A stretch of DNA of 34,658 nucleotides from an uncultured Lachnospiraceae bacterium (GTDB taxonomy: Bacteria > Bacillota > Clostridia > Lachnospirales > Lachnospiraceae). Location of the stretch: contig CANQHZ010000035.1 of assembly GCA_947623805.1 (NCBI GenBank), forward strand, positions 1 to 34,658, written 5' to 3'. Below the pieces are notes generated by a model. The model made no database searches, had not been told where the DNA came from, and worked only from the letters and a program-made list of their open reading frames with translations. The position numbers were made by a program, and so were the translations under genes. The stretch's first letter is position 1; every line of letters begins with the position of its first letter. Of the stretch, positions 9,696-19,237 are shown in pieces.

Positions 9696-11165
9696 TTATG
9701 AATTTTTAAGGTCCTGAGCCAATTCATATACCGCCTCAAATATCTGCTTGCACTTCTCAACCTCACTGACTGTGACATTGGAGTTTTCCAAGCCCTCGCT
9801 TGACGATGCGGCAACTTCCTCGCTTGTAGCCGAAAGCTGTGAAATGTGGTCGTATATATTGTTTGATGATTTGACAATCTGTTCGGTACCGCTGCGCACC
9901 TCGTCTATATTGCACGAAAGCGCTTTGACCTCGTCTGAAACTATCGCAAATTTTGCTTTCGTCTCGTCAATGAGTTCATTCTGCTTTGCGACTGAGCTTA
10001 CTGCGTTCTCTATGCTCTCGTTTGCGCGCTTTGTGTCCTCATTTAGCTCCTGAATGATATTTGTAATATTTGTGGACGCGTCTTTTGTATCCTCCGAAAG
10101 TTTCCTGATTTCTTCCGCTACTACCGAGAAACCTCTGCCCGCCTCGCCTGCTCTCGCCGCCTCTATGCTGGCGTTAAGCGCAAGGAGATTTGTCTGGCTC
10201 GAAATGCTTATGATTGAATCCACAAAGCTCTCCACCTTTTCAACTTTTTCAGTAAGCTCTGTGATAACCTCCTCCATAAGCTTACTGCTGCGGCTTACGT
10301 TGTCCGCCTGCTTGCCAAGCTCCTGAACCGACTGCACGCCGTCATGCACTGTGGCTGATACGCGCTGCGACGAATTTATCATCGCGCTTGTGAGCTCGCC
10401 CGCGTGCTCCGCCTGATTAAGTATCTCACCGCATATTTCAGCCTGACCTTGAATTGCCTCCGCCGTGCTCTCCGTGCTGCCTGCAATGTTTTCTATTGAG
10501 GTATGGCTGTTGCCAAGGCTCTCCCTGAGTGTCTCAAACATTTCCATGGCCTCACCAAAGTGCTTGATGATGTTTTCAGCGACAGTAACCATTATTTCAT
10601 TGCTCTGCTTCTGTTTCTCAGCTGCCTCCATAATTGTGTCTGTATTCTCGTGATTGAATTTGACAAGCAGCGACGTAATCCTGATTGACGAGTACGCTAC
10701 AAGTATGCATATGAAAATGTTTACCACCATCGTCGAGCCTATAGGCTGCGAGCCTGAAACAAGCTCAATGAGCATACGTATTATGTTTGCGCCAAGTATT
10801 ACTGAATTGCCCGCTATGATAATGCGTTTGTTGAGATATGCCATTGCCGCAAAAAGGATAGGAAGTGCATACATGCATGTGTCCTCTGTAGTGCCTACAA
10901 GCCTTACGATTATGTACACACATGATGCTGCCGCCAGCATACACCTTGCACATAGCATAGTTTCACGTTTCATAATGAATAGCACAACTATGGCAATCAG
11001 CGCAACCAGCGAAGCTATCAGCTGCAGATAAGATTTCCATGATATAGCGGCTTTATCCGCTGTGCCCAGGAATGCCACAAGCGATAAAAAAATATAGCCT
11101 ACAATAACAATGAGCACGGGAAATACTACTCCGTTTGCACGTTTTAATTGATTGTCCGTCATCAT
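9696..11165 (-). CDS. Methyl-accepting chemotaxis protein with polytopic N-terminus
   Basis: A 489-residue receptor of a different design from its neighbours. Residues about 12-185 are hydrophobic and contain five or six membrane segments with almost no extracytoplasmic loop, in place of a periplasmic sensor. Residues about 200-489 are an MCP signalling domain with the tip [20 protein letters not shown] and [19 protein letters not shown]; no HAMP is evident. Such receptors may sense a membrane or energy signal; that is inference. Two adjacent ATGs (11165, 11162) follow AAGAAGGG. It has its own terminator, so it is likely expressed separately from the tandem receptors. Confidence 0.88.
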   Translation of the reverse strand: MMTDNQLKRANGVVFPVLIVIVGYIFLSLVAFLGTADKAAISWKSYLQLIASLVALIAIVVLFIMKRETMLCARCMLAAASCVYIIVRLVGTTEDTCMYALPILFAAMAYLNKRIIIAGNSVILGANIIRMLIELVSGSQPIGSTMVVNIFICILVAYSSIRITSLLVKFNHENTDTIMEAAEKQKQSNEIMVTVAENIIKHFGEAMEMFETLRESLGNSHTSIENIAGSTESTAEAIQGQAEICGEILNQAEHAGELTSAMINSSQRVSATVHDGVQSVQELGKQADNVSRSSKLMEEVITELTEKVEKVESFVDSIISISSQTNLLALNASIEAARAGEAGRGFSVVAEEIRKLSEDTKDASTNITNIIQELNEDTKRANESIENAVSSVAKQNELIDETKAKFAIVSDEVKALSCNIDEVRSGTEQIVKSSNNIYDHISQLSATSEEVAASSSEGLENSNVTVSEVEKCKQIFEAVYELAQDLKNS

Positions 11166-11318
11166 AATATCGTACCCTTCTTTCTGTGTTAGATTATGTT
11201 TTTTCAGAATATTTGTCTTTTTCTGTCAAATATACTGTTATTTTATTGTACCACTTATTTTTTTAATTGTATAGTAAAAATTACTCATTATAAATAGGAA
11301 ATTTTAAGTAAATTAAAT

Positions 11319-11370
11319 AAAAAGCACAAAAATAGCCGCCCATTTATGCCAAAACTAGAGCGACCATTTT
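11319..11370 (-). terminator. Terminator of metY (minus strand only)
   Basis: On the minus strand 11358-11370 pairs with 11329-11341 over 13 positions, three of them G-U pairs, followed by TTTTTGTGCTTTTT. On the plus strand the wobble pairs become mismatches, so the hairpin is strand-specific. The remaining part of 11166-11416 is AT-rich without a recognisable gene. Confidence 0.6.
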
Positions 11371-11416
11371 GTCAGCTTTAAACCAGTACGGTTATGATAC
11401 TGTGCAATTTTATTTA

Positions 11417-12727
11417 TTATTCTGATATTGCCTTAAATGCCTCATCCAAGTCCTCGATTATGTCATCGATATGCTCTGTGCCAATCGAAAGTCTTACTGT
11501 ATTCGGCTTTATTCCCTGCTCGGCCTTTTCCTCGTCGCTAAGCTCGGCGTGGGTAGTGGTGTAGGGATGTATGACAAGCGATTTGACATCAGCTACATTT
11601 GCGAGCAGCGAAAACAGTTCGAGATTATCTATGAAGTCTTTTGCTTTCTGCTCGCCGCCCTTTATCTCAAATGTAAAGATTGTGCCACCGCCATTGGGGA
11701 AGTATTTTTTGTACAGTCTTTGCTGCTCGGCGTCTGTGGTTACGGCAGGGTGATTTACTTTTTCCACAAGCGGGTGTTTTGAGAGGTAGTCCACTACCTT
11801 GAGCGCGTTCTCAACGTGGCGCTCCACTCTGAGGGAGAGTGTTTCCAATCCCTGCAGAAAGATAAACGCGTGGAAAGGCGAAAGCGTCGCGCCTGTATCG
11901 CGCAGGAGTATAGCGCGTATCCTGGTGACAAAGGCCGCCGCACCAGCCGCATCGCAGAAGCTTATACCATGATAGCTTGGGTTCGGCTCGGTAAGCTGTG
12001 GAAATTTGCCGCTTGCTTTCCAGTCAAATTTGCCGCTGTCCACTATCACTCCTCCAATTGTCGTGCCATGCCCGCCTATAAATTTTGTCGCCGAATGTAC
12101 TACTATGTCCGCGCCGTACTCGATTGGCCTTACGAGATAAGGCGTCGCAAATGTACTGTCTACGACAAGCGGGATGCCGTGCCTGTGCGCGATTTTGGCG
12201 ATTTCTTCTATATCGGAAACCTCCGAATTGGGATTGCCAAGTGTTTCTATATATAATGCCTTTGTGTTGTCTTTAATCGCTTTTTCAAAGTTGCTTACAT
12301 CCAACGGGTCTATAAACGTCGTGTCTACGCCGTAGTCAACAAGTGTATGCGCAAGAAGATTGTATGTACCGCCGTAAATATTTTTTGCAGCTACGATATG
12401 ACCGCCGTTCTGCGCAAGGTTTTGTATCGTATATGTGACTGCCGCTGCCCCTGAAGCCACTGCGAGCGCCGCCACGCCGCCCTCCAGCGCTGCCATTCTC
12501 CGCTCAAATACATCTTCTGTGGGGTTTGTAAGTCTGCCGTATATGTTACCGGCATCCGAAAGGTTAAAGCGCGCTTCCGCATGGGCGGAATTTTTAAAGA
12601 CGAATGACGATGTCTGATAAATAGGCACTGCCCTTGCGTCTGTGACAGGGTCAGGACTTTCCTGCCCTACGTGAAGTTGAAGTGTTTCAAATTTCAGATT
12701 TCTTTCATTGTATGATTTTTTGCTCAT
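11417..12727 (-). CDS. metY: O-acetylhomoserine sulfhydrylase (PLP-dependent)
   Basis: Makes homocysteine from O-acetylhomoserine and sulfide (or acts as the matching cysteine synthase) in methionine biosynthesis; cytoplasmic. The 436-residue length and N-terminal [10 protein letters not shown], then [10 protein letters not shown], are characteristic of the MetY branch of the Cys/Met metabolism PLP family. The PLP lysine is K215 in [13 protein letters not shown]; other cofactor residues appear in SGAAAVTYT and [10 protein letters not shown]. The ATG at 12727 follows GGAGA. A consensus promoter lies about 65 bases upstream and shares sequence with the iscR promoter, suggesting control by a sulfur- or Fe-S-responsive Rrf2 regulator. 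Monocistronic with its own terminator. Confidence 0.95.
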   Translation of the reverse strand: MSKKSYNERNLKFETLQLHVGQESPDPVTDARAVPIYQTSSFVFKNSAHAEARFNLSDAGNIYGRLTNPTEDVFERRMAALEGGVAALAVASGAAAVTYTIQNLAQNGGHIVAAKNIYGGTYNLLAHTLVDYGVDTTFIDPLDVSNFEKAIKDNTKALYIETLGNPNSEVSDIEEIAKIAHRHGIPLVVDSTFATPYLVRPIEYGADIVVHSATKFIGGHGTTIGGVIVDSGKFDWKASGKFPQLTEPNPSYHGISFCDAAGAAAFVTRIRAILLRDTGATLSPFHAFIFLQGLETLSLRVERHVENALKVVDYLSKHPLVEKVNHPAVTTDAEQQRLYKKYFPNGGGTIFTFEIKGGEQKAKDFIDNLELFSLLANVADVKSLVIHPYTTTHAELSDEEKAEQGIKPNTVRLSIGTEHIDDIIEDLDEAFKAISE

Positions 12728-12791
12728 AATTTTTTCTCCATTTCCGCCCGGATAATCAGGCTGCTTTAAATTTGACGTCTAAATTTGTTAT

Positions 12792-12820
12792 ATGATAACT
12801 CTTTATTCCTAGTATGTCAA
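12792..12820 (-). promoter_or_regulatory. Promoter of metY with possible Rrf2-family operator
   Basis: Perfect TTGACA (12815-12820), 17-base spacer, TATCAT (12792-12797) on the minus strand. The sequence around the -35 reads ACCTATTGACATACTAGG, a CCTA...TAGG dyad, and is nearly repeated at the iscR promoter. Confidence 0.7.
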
Positions 12821-12974
12821 TAGGTTTAATAAGTTTTTTATAATATTGCATTATTCTTTTTTCATAGTTATAATTATAATAATATCTGCCAAAACAGCAT
12901 GCCTTAATCGAAAACTGTTTTTGCACATAAGATTTCAAATACAATTAATTTTATTTAGGAAATGAGGAACTAAT

Positions 12975-14348
12975 ATGAATTCTGCAGCCGCCAAAAGGAC
13001 AAACACAATATATTCAATGATATTATTGGCTCTTAGCCTTTTATTTTATCTGTTTTTTGCATATTATGACGGATATGTTATTTGCGTTGACTCTCCTACT
13101 TATATCGATATGAGCACATCCAGAGAGCCGTTTTACTGTACGTTTTTAGCTATTCTCCGCTATATATTTGCAAACCATAATGATTTTTATCTGACGGTCG
13201 CTATTTATATCCAAAGCATATTGGCAGCACTTGCTGCATGGATTTTAGCTGATTATCTGAGGAAAGAACTGAACCTTTCACTTTTTATCTCATTGGCAAT
13301 ATTGGCTATGCCTCTTGCGACTTCTTTTTTGTGTCGTTTCGCGGCATTGCGGTCTGCCATGTATTCAAACAGCATATTGACCGAGGGTTTGGCTTGTCCA
13401 TTATTTCTTATTTTTATCCGCTGCTTATTGGAATACTACTTTAAGCATAACTACAAAAGCCTAATCAGTGCAGGCATACTTTCTTTTATAATGATTTCCA
13501 CGCGAAAGCAGATGAGCCTGACATTAATTGTGCTGTTATTCGTATGTTTCTGCTGCGCGATAAAATACAAATGCTTCAAGAGCGAGGTCATTACGTTTGT
13601 CTTATTTAGCATAATCGTCTTAGCTTGCAATGTAATTTTTGACAACGGCTACAATTATCTGGTTCATGGCGAACCCGCCAGACATTCGAGTGATAACAGA
13701 TTTATTGCCACAATGACGATTTATACTGCCGAGCGCGAATATGGCGAATATATTTCTGACGAAGCTGTCAGAAATATATTTTATGATGTATATGACTCCT
13801 GCGAGGAAAATGGATTTTTAAAGCACTGCGCAGGAAAAGGCTGGTACGAGCGCAACGACCATTTTGGTAATAATTACGACAATATTCAGATAGATACTCT
13901 CTGGCCCACGGTACGGAGCTATGTCTATGCAAACTATTCGGGAAGCTATGTATTTCTTGAGGAAAAGGTTGATGAATTGACGCATGAAATGATTGCCTCG
14001 CTGCTGCCTCATGTGTGGAGACAGATACTTGCCACTTTTGGCGACAATTTACTGGCAGGGTTCATTATGACAGTCGCTAAAAATAGCCCGCTCCTTATTT
14101 GGTATTCGATAATAATCTACATTGTTTATATAGTTTTTCTGGCAATAAATATCAAGCGTGAGGGAATGACGCTTATTTCCTTTTTAAGCCTTTTGACGCT
14201 GGTATCTATTATATTTAATGTGGCTATTGTTTCTGCTGTGATTTTCTGCCAAACAAGATATACGATTTATAACATGCCTTTGTTTTATATAAGCCTTATT
14301 TTGCTTTTGTATAATTGTATTTTAAAGGGTAAACTACATGCCAAATAA
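12975..14348 (+). CDS. Polytopic membrane protein, GT-C glycosyltransferase-like, 457 aa
   Basis: Function not firmly recognised. The protein has about nine to eleven hydrophobic segments: one at residues 12-32, several between 75 and 215, then a hydrophilic loop (about 225-340) containing HGEPARHSSDNRF and DHFGNNYDN, and four more segments to the C-terminus. The first extracytoplasmic loop holds VDSPTYIDMS, reminiscent of the acidic first-loop motif of GT-C polyprenyl-phosphate-sugar glycosyltransferases; that assignment is inference. Start at 12975 is supported by GAGGA at 12964-12968. The pyridoxal kinase gene follows after 46 bp on the same strand, so the two may be co-transcribed. The gene is more AT-rich than its neighbours. 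Confidence 0.6.
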   Translation: MNSAAAKRTNTIYSMILLALSLLFYLFFAYYDGYVICVDSPTYIDMSTSREPFYCTFLAILRYIFANHNDFYLTVAIYIQSILAALAAWILADYLRKELNLSLFISLAILAMPLATSFLCRFAALRSAMYSNSILTEGLACPLFLIFIRCLLEYYFKHNYKSLISAGILSFIMISTRKQMSLTLIVLLFVCFCCAIKYKCFKSEVITFVLFSIIVLACNVIFDNGYNYLVHGEPARHSSDNRFIATMTIYTAEREYGEYISDEAVRNIFYDVYDSCEENGFLKHCAGKGWYERNDHFGNNYDNIQIDTLWPTVRSYVYANYSGSYVFLEEKVDELTHEMIASLLPHVWRQILATFGDNLLAGFIMTVAKNSPLLIWYSIIIYIVYIVFLAINIKREGMTLISFLSLLTLVSIIFNVAIVSAVIFCQTRYTIYNMPLFYISLILLLYNCILKGKLHAK

Positions 14349-14394
14349 TTTTCATAGCATTATGATATTATAACAGATATTAGAGGTTTGTCTT

Positions 14395-15243
14395 ATGAAA
14401 AGAGTTGCGTTGATTAATGATTTGTCGGGATTGGGGCGGTGTTCGCTTACGGCGGCTATTCCTGTGATTTCTTCTATGGGCATGGAGGCTTGTCCATTTC
14501 CTACGGCTGTTTTGTCGGCTCAGACGGGTTTTGAAAGTTATTTTTTTGATGATTATACTGATAAAATGGATATTTTCACAAATGAATGGGCGAAAATGGG
14601 CGTGTGTTTTGACGGAATACAATCAGGATTTCTTGCAAATCCTGTCCAGATAGAGAAAGTGATTAATTTTCTCGATATATTTCAGAAAAAAGGTACACTG
14701 TATCTTGCAGACCCTGTGCTCGGCGACAGCGGGATTAAGATGAAAGCTTTCAGCAGCAAGCTGCTTGACTGTGTACGCGAGCTTGTGCGGCGTTCAAGCA
14801 TCTGTACTCCAAACCTTACAGAATTGTGCCTGCTTGCGGGAGATGATTATGACACTATTGTCACTTTTGCTGACAATGCTGACTATAACGAGCGCATCTG
14901 CGAGGTGGCGCACAAGCTTGTAAAATCAGCATACGGAGAACAGACCGTGCTTGTTACGGGAATTATACGCCAAAAGGATAATGCGGCGTATGTCGGCAAT
15001 CTTGCGGTGAGCAGTAACGAGAGTTTCTACTTGGAAACGCCTTATACCGGCAAGAGCTTTTCGGGTACGGGGGATTTATTTGCGGCTGTGATTTGCGGAG
15101 CTATGGTTAAGGGATTTTCTGTTGATTGCGCGATGAAAAAGGCGGCTGAATTTCTGCAGCCTGCCATTGAGGAGGCATCTGCCGAAAATATTGACCGTAA
15201 TTATGGCATCTGCTTTGAAAAATATTTGCGTCTTCTTATGTGA
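14395..15243 (+). CDS. pdxY: Pyridoxal/pyridoxamine kinase
   Basis: Phosphorylates pyridoxal or pyridoxamine with ATP in the B6 salvage pathway, supplying PLP (the cofactor of MetY and NifS encoded nearby). The 282-residue protein shows PdxK/PdxY family features: N-terminal INDLSGLGRCSLTAAIPVIS, the conserved T-x-x-S-x-T-G-F/Q-like stretch LSAQTGFESY, VLGDSG, TPNLTEL and the C-terminal anion-hole motif FSGTGDLFAA with the catalytic Asp. The ATG at 14395 has only AGAGGT as a ribosome site. Which B6 vitamer is preferred cannot be read. The symbol follows the family; pdxK is an equally acceptable name. Confidence 0.88.
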   Translation: MKRVALINDLSGLGRCSLTAAIPVISSMGMEACPFPTAVLSAQTGFESYFFDDYTDKMDIFTNEWAKMGVCFDGIQSGFLANPVQIEKVINFLDIFQKKGTLYLADPVLGDSGIKMKAFSSKLLDCVRELVRRSSICTPNLTELCLLAGDDYDTIVTFADNADYNERICEVAHKLVKSAYGEQTVLVTGIIRQKDNAAYVGNLAVSSNESFYLETPYTGKSFSGTGDLFAAVICGAMVKGFSVDCAMKKAAEFLQPAIEEASAENIDRNYGICFEKYLRLLM

Positions 15244-15399
15244 TGCTGGCAGACGCAAGGCAGCTCAGCCAAGCCGGATAAGTTAGCCTTAGGCTTGGCA
15301 ATAAGCTTTGGTATGCTGCTTGCACAATTTACCTAAATTTATCAGCTTAGTTAAGCTGCTGCCCTATTTTAGTGTCGTATATTTAGATAATCCACATTA
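15244..15399. other. Intergenic hairpin between convergent pdxY and GH53
   Basis: GCCAAGCC (15268-15275) pairs with GGCTTGGC (15292-15299), with a 3-base bulge and a further TAAG/CTTA helix inside. No T run follows closely, so it is at best a weak terminator. A second dyad, CAGCTTA-gt-TAAGCTG, lies near 15341-15356. No gene is visible here. Confidence 0.35.
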
Positions 15400-17139
15400 T
15401 CACTGATTACTCGGCATAAGGCTTGGCTGCTTTATCATTCCGTAAATAGCGGGGGCGTCTATCATTACAGCTACAGTAACCGCGCTGTCATTTTCAAGCG
15501 TAAACTCTGCGCTGTACTTTGTCCAGCCGTCTGCTGACGGGAAAATTTCCTTTGAGCCCAGCGTCTCGCCTTGCTCATTCTTTACATAAATTCCCACCTT
15601 TACATTTGTAGTGTTATCCCCTTGATAATAAACGGAAAAGCTGTATGCGCCTTTTGAAAGCTTAGCCGTCTTCTGGCTTATCGACAGCTTGAAATTACTC
15701 TCGGCTTTAAAGTATATATAATTTACCGGAATAATCGGTGGTATTTCACTTACCTCCTGCCGCATTTCAAGGCTCAGACTTCCGTCCTCTGCCGTTTGCT
15801 CTATAACCCATTCCTCGGGAAGACCTTTAAAAATATTTTCAAGGTCTGCATTGGCCAGAAGATTGTTTCTGCTGTCTTTTTCCACAAATTTTATCTTTAA
15901 CTCTATTGCTTCGCCGCTTTCGGAAAGCTCCCCTTTTATGACGCGAGTGTCATTTTTATCTGCTGCAAGGACAGGCGCCCATGTAACCGTCTCGCGTTCA
16001 AGCCGCCCGTCATATTTTAGTGTTCTGATTGTTTTTGGCAGATATTCTGATATATCACAACCTTTAGGCACTTCAATATCTGCAGGTGCATATATTTTAG
16101 CCGTCTTATTTACATCTATGCCCATGATGTCCGTATTAAACGCCTTTAGCCCAAGCGTAGGCTTGCCGTCGCTGTCCACAATTCCCATGCAGTAACCCCA
16201 TCCGTCATCATTTTCATCGTTCGGTCTTATGAACGGCTCCCAGTAAAAAACGCCCATTCCCATGCCGCCTCTTATATGAGCGGCTATGCTCATTATCAGT
16301 TCAAAAACCTGCTTCTGCGCCGCGCCGCCTGCGGGAAAACCTGAAATTCTTTCCTGCTCCTCGCCAAACATGTTATCCCTGCTCCTGCGATACGCATGTG
16401 CCATCTCAGCTATTATCAGCGGTCTCTTGTAACGCTCTGCGAGATTTTCCATTGAATTTTTCAAATCATTGAAAGTACCGTGCCAAAACGGATAGTATGA
16501 CAGCCCAATCACATCAAAATCAGTTACGCCATGCGCAAGCGCGTTGTCAAACCATTCCCTGAAATAATAAAACCTGCCGCCCTGGTCAAGATGAAGCATT
16601 ATCTTTGTATCGCGCCCTTTCTGCGTCTCCCTGACTGCGCGTATTCCGGCATTTAAAAGTCCCGCAAGCCCGTCCCAATTTGAGGTAAGCCCGTCGGGCC
16701 AAAGCATGCCACACCTTATCTCATTGCCGACCTGCACCATATCGGGATATGTACCATTTTCGTCAAGCTCTATAAGGACCGCTTTTGTATAGTCATATAC
16801 TGCGTCCTCCAACGCCTTTCCCGTCAGGTTTTTCCATGCGAGCGGCTTATTCTGCTGCCCCGGGTCCGCCCAGTAATCTGAGTAATGGAAATCAAGCAGA
16901 AACCCTAAATCGCGCGACTTTATCTCTTTCGCCATCCGCTTTGTGTATTCAAGATTGCAATATCCCCCCGACTCCTTTACGTTTTCAGGATTGTTCCATA
17001 TACGGAGCCTGCCGTAATTAAAGCCCTGCGCCTTGCCAAAATCAAGAATATTGACCTCATTGCCGTCAAAATCATAATATTTGTGCCCTCTGTCCATCAT
17101 CTCCATATGTGATGAGATGTCCATGCCCTTAATAAACAT
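15400..17139 (-). CDS. GH53 endo-beta-1,4-galactanase with Ig-like and CBM-like domains
   Basis: Hydrolyses beta-1,4-galactan side chains of pectin (arabinogalactan type I). From the ATG at 17139 (MFIKGMDISS) the GH53 catalytic barrel spans about 1-345, with the acid/base in VQVGNE (E140) and the nucleophile in LIIAEMAHAY (E245). Residues about 350-425 look like a bacterial Ig-like (Big_4) module with PKTIRTLKYDG and VTWAP; residues about 430-579 look like a jelly-roll galactan-binding CBM (CBM61-like). The frame extends to an ATG at 17199, but the family start is MFIKGMD and the extension is not a signal peptide. No export signal is visible with either start, unusual for a polymer-degrading, CBM-bearing enzyme. 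Its own promoter is upstream. Confidence 0.9.
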   Translation of the reverse strand: MFIKGMDISSHMEMMDRGHKYYDFDGNEVNILDFGKAQGFNYGRLRIWNNPENVKESGGYCNLEYTKRMAKEIKSRDLGFLLDFHYSDYWADPGQQNKPLAWKNLTGKALEDAVYDYTKAVLIELDENGTYPDMVQVGNEIRCGMLWPDGLTSNWDGLAGLLNAGIRAVRETQKGRDTKIMLHLDQGGRFYYFREWFDNALAHGVTDFDVIGLSYYPFWHGTFNDLKNSMENLAERYKRPLIIAEMAHAYRRSRDNMFGEEQERISGFPAGGAAQKQVFELIMSIAAHIRGGMGMGVFYWEPFIRPNDENDDGWGYCMGIVDSDGKPTLGLKAFNTDIMGIDVNKTAKIYAPADIEVPKGCDISEYLPKTIRTLKYDGRLERETVTWAPVLAADKNDTRVIKGELSESGEAIELKIKFVEKDSRNNLLANADLENIFKGLPEEWVIEQTAEDGSLSLEMRQEVSEIPPIIPVNYIYFKAESNFKLSISQKTAKLSKGAYSFSVYYQGDNTTNVKVGIYVKNEQGETLGSKEIFPSADGWTKYSAEFTLENDSAVTVAVMIDAPAIYGMIKQPSLMPSNQ

Positions 17140-17221
17140 TTTTTCTACCCGCCTTTCCGATTGCACTGACATTCTGCCGAAAGTCCATGCATATCGCATA
17201 AGCAGAATATCCCATTAATTT

Positions 17222-17250
17222 ATTATATACCCAAATCACGGTTTACTCAA
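17222..17250 (-). promoter_or_regulatory. Promoter of the GH53 gene
   Basis: TTGAGT (17245-17250), 17-base spacer, perfect TATAAT (17222-17227) on the minus strand. It places the transcript start near 17215, which allows translation from either 17199 or 17139. Confidence 0.68.
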
Positions 17251-17313
17251 TTTTTTATCCAAAATTTTCTTTTTTGTGTGCGTTAATTCAAATATTCAGG
17301 CAAAAGTGCAATC

Positions 17314-17352
17314 AAAAAACACTGCCAAAATACCATTTCAGCAGTGTTTTTT
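17314..17352. terminator. Bidirectional terminator after nifU
   Basis: A 12-bp perfect stem pairs 17314-17325 with 17341-17352 with a 15-base loop and A/T runs on both flanks. On the minus strand it ends the iscR-nifS-nifU transcript 11 bp after the nifU stop. Confidence 0.85.
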
Positions 17353-17362
17353 ATACTCATTT

Positions 17363-17800
17363 CTATTGTTCTTCTTCCTCAAGCCTCTCCTCAATATCAT
17401 TTACAGGCTTTTGCAAACCCTCGATTTTGATGTTGTTTTTCTCGGCGTAATCCCATAGCGCCGCATGGATTGCCTCCTCCGCAAGAAGCGAACAATGCAC
17501 CTTTACAGGCGGAAGTCCGTCGAGTGCCTCCATTACCGCTTTGTTTGTGACCTGCAGCGCCTCCTGTATGGTCTTACCCTTTACAAGCTCGGTCGCCATG
17601 CTGCTCGTCGCTACAGCTGCGCCGCAGCCGAAAGTCTTGAATTTCGCCTCCCTGATAATGCCGTTATCGTCGATATCAAGGTACATACGCATTATATCGC
17701 CGCACTTGGCATTGCCTACCGTACCTACACCGCTAGGATTTTCTATCTCACCCACATTGCGTGGATTGTTGAAATGGTCCATTACCTTTTCACTGTACAT
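17363..17800 (-). CDS. nifU: NifU/IscU-type Fe-S cluster assembly scaffold
   Basis: Scaffold on which Fe-S clusters are built with sulfur from the cysteine desulfurase encoded just upstream. The 145-residue protein has the three conserved cluster cysteines, C33 (NAKCGD), C59 (FGCGAA) and C103 (VHCSLLAEEA), plus the cluster-release Asp D35. Residues 125-145 are a charged tail, a common clostridial extension; no NifU C-terminal or ferredoxin-like domain is present. AAAGGA precedes the ATG. The 90-bp gap to nifS contains the remnant of a palindromic repeat described separately. iscU is an equivalent name. Confidence 0.93.
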   Translation of the reverse strand: MYSEKVMDHFNNPRNVGEIENPSGVGTVGNAKCGDIMRMYLDIDDNGIIREAKFKTFGCGAAVATSSMATELVKGKTIQEALQVTNKAVMEALDGLPPVKVHCSLLAEEAIHAALWDYAEKNNIKIEGLQKPVNDIEERLEEEEQ

Positions 17801-17828
17801 ATTTTTGTTTCCTTTCTATATAAATAAT

Positions 17829-17878
17829 AAAATATTTTGACTAAATTCGTCCAGTTGAGAAAGCATTTCGCAGTTACC
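17829..17878 (+). repeat. Remnant of the ~90-bp palindromic repeat family (copy E)
   Basis: TATTTTGACTAAATTC at 17833-17848 matches the right arm of the palindromes at 31551 and 34254. The similarity continues past the arm: CAGTT-AG-A...CATTTCGCA here (17852-17871) resembles the sequence right of copy A (31660-31680). The left arm is absent, so this is a decayed or partial copy, sitting between nifS and nifU. Confidence 0.6.
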
Positions 17879-17890
17879 TCATAAAATAAC

Positions 17891-19063
17891 TTACGCCTGT
17901 TTCTTTACAAAGTCCTCATAAAGCGGAGACATTGAGCGCAGCCTTGCGACTATCTCCTTTAACTTTTCGACTGTAAAATCTATCTCATCTTTTGTATTTT
18001 CCACTGAGAGCGTGAGCCTCAATGAGCCATGTGCTATCTCATGCGGAAGCCCAATTGCAAGCAGTACATGCGACGGGTCAAGAGAGCCGGACGTGCAGGC
18101 TGAACCTGATGACGCACATATTCCATTCTGGTCTAAGAGTATCAAAAGCGACTCACCCTCAATAAACCTAAAGCAGAAATGCGCGTTGTTCGGAAGCCTT
18201 TTTACTGCATCACCGTTTAAGCGTGTATAGGGTATCTCGTCAATGACACGCTTTATCAGATAATCCCTTAGCTCTGTCTCCTTTTTTGCGTTTTCTTCAA
18301 GCTTTTCCTTAGCAATTTTTGCCGCCGCGCCAAAGCCGACTATACCTGCCGTGTTGAGCGTACCCGCGCGCCTTGAACGTTCCTGCGCCCCGCCGTGTAT
18401 GAACGAGCCGATACGCACGCCTTTCCTGATATACATGATGCCTACGCCCTTTGGCGCATTGAGCTTATGGCCGCTCGCGCTCAGCATGTCGATGTTCATT
18501 TCATTTACATCAATGGGAATATGCCCGTATGCCTGAACCGCGTCTGTGTGGAAAAGTATACCGTGTTTCTTTGCAAGCGCGCCTATCTCGACTATCGGCT
18601 GGATTGTGCCTATCTCGTTGTTTGCTGTCATAATCGTGATTAAAATTGTGTCAGGGCGTATGGCTTTTTCGAGCTCGTCAAGCCTGACAACTCCGTTTTC
18701 ATCAACATTTACGTATGTCACCTCATAGCCCTGCTTTTCAAGGTACTGGCATGTGTGGAGTACGGCATGGTGTTCTATCGTTGAGGTTATGATGTGCTTG
18801 CCCTTGTCCTTGTTAATCTCGGCTGCCGCCTTTATTGCCCAGTTGTCGGACTCGCTGCCGCCTGCCGTAAAATAAATTTCATTTGTCTCAGCGCCTATAA
18901 GCTCTGCGGCATTCTTTCTCGCCTCGTCAACCGCGCTCATCGCCTTACCCGCAAAACTGTATATTGCGGAGGGGTTTGCGTACTGCTCACAAAAATACGG
19001 CTTTATCTGCTCGAAAACTTCCTCGGTAACACGCGTTGTCGCCGCGTTATCCAAATAAATCAT
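17891..19063 (-). CDS. nifS: Cysteine desulfurase NifS/IscS-type
   Basis: PLP enzyme that converts cysteine to alanine and passes the sulfur to the NifU scaffold. In the 390 residues: N-terminal MIYLDNAATT, H99 stacking on PLP (TIEHHAV), D174 (HTDAVQA), Schiff-base lysine K200 (SASGHKLNAPKG) and the catalytic cysteine C323 in SSGSACTSG. The SACTSG loop is of the longer IscS/NifS group-I kind. GAGGT precedes the ATG. It lies between iscR and nifU in one operon. Confidence 0.95.
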   Translation of the reverse strand: MIYLDNAATTRVTEEVFEQIKPYFCEQYANPSAIYSFAGKAMSAVDEARKNAAELIGAETNEIYFTAGGSESDNWAIKAAAEINKDKGKHIITSTIEHHAVLHTCQYLEKQGYEVTYVNVDENGVVRLDELEKAIRPDTILITIMTANNEIGTIQPIVEIGALAKKHGILFHTDAVQAYGHIPIDVNEMNIDMLSASGHKLNAPKGVGIMYIRKGVRIGSFIHGGAQERSRRAGTLNTAGIVGFGAAAKIAKEKLEENAKKETELRDYLIKRVIDEIPYTRLNGDAVKRLPNNAHFCFRFIEGESLLILLDQNGICASSGSACTSGSLDPSHVLLAIGLPHEIAHGSLRLTLSVENTKDEIDFTVEKLKEIVARLRSMSPLYEDFVKKQA

Positions 19064-19237
19064 TATCTTTACCTCTTTTCTTTTTATATCTTATATAGAC
19101 AATGCAAAGCAGCAAATGCCTATTTTATATCATTGATAAATACATCGTGTCGATTTGTTATCCTTAATTCATATATGATTATGGGGTATTTGTGCTGTAA
19201 AAAACGGAAAAGCACCGCTGTCAAATAACCTAACGCC

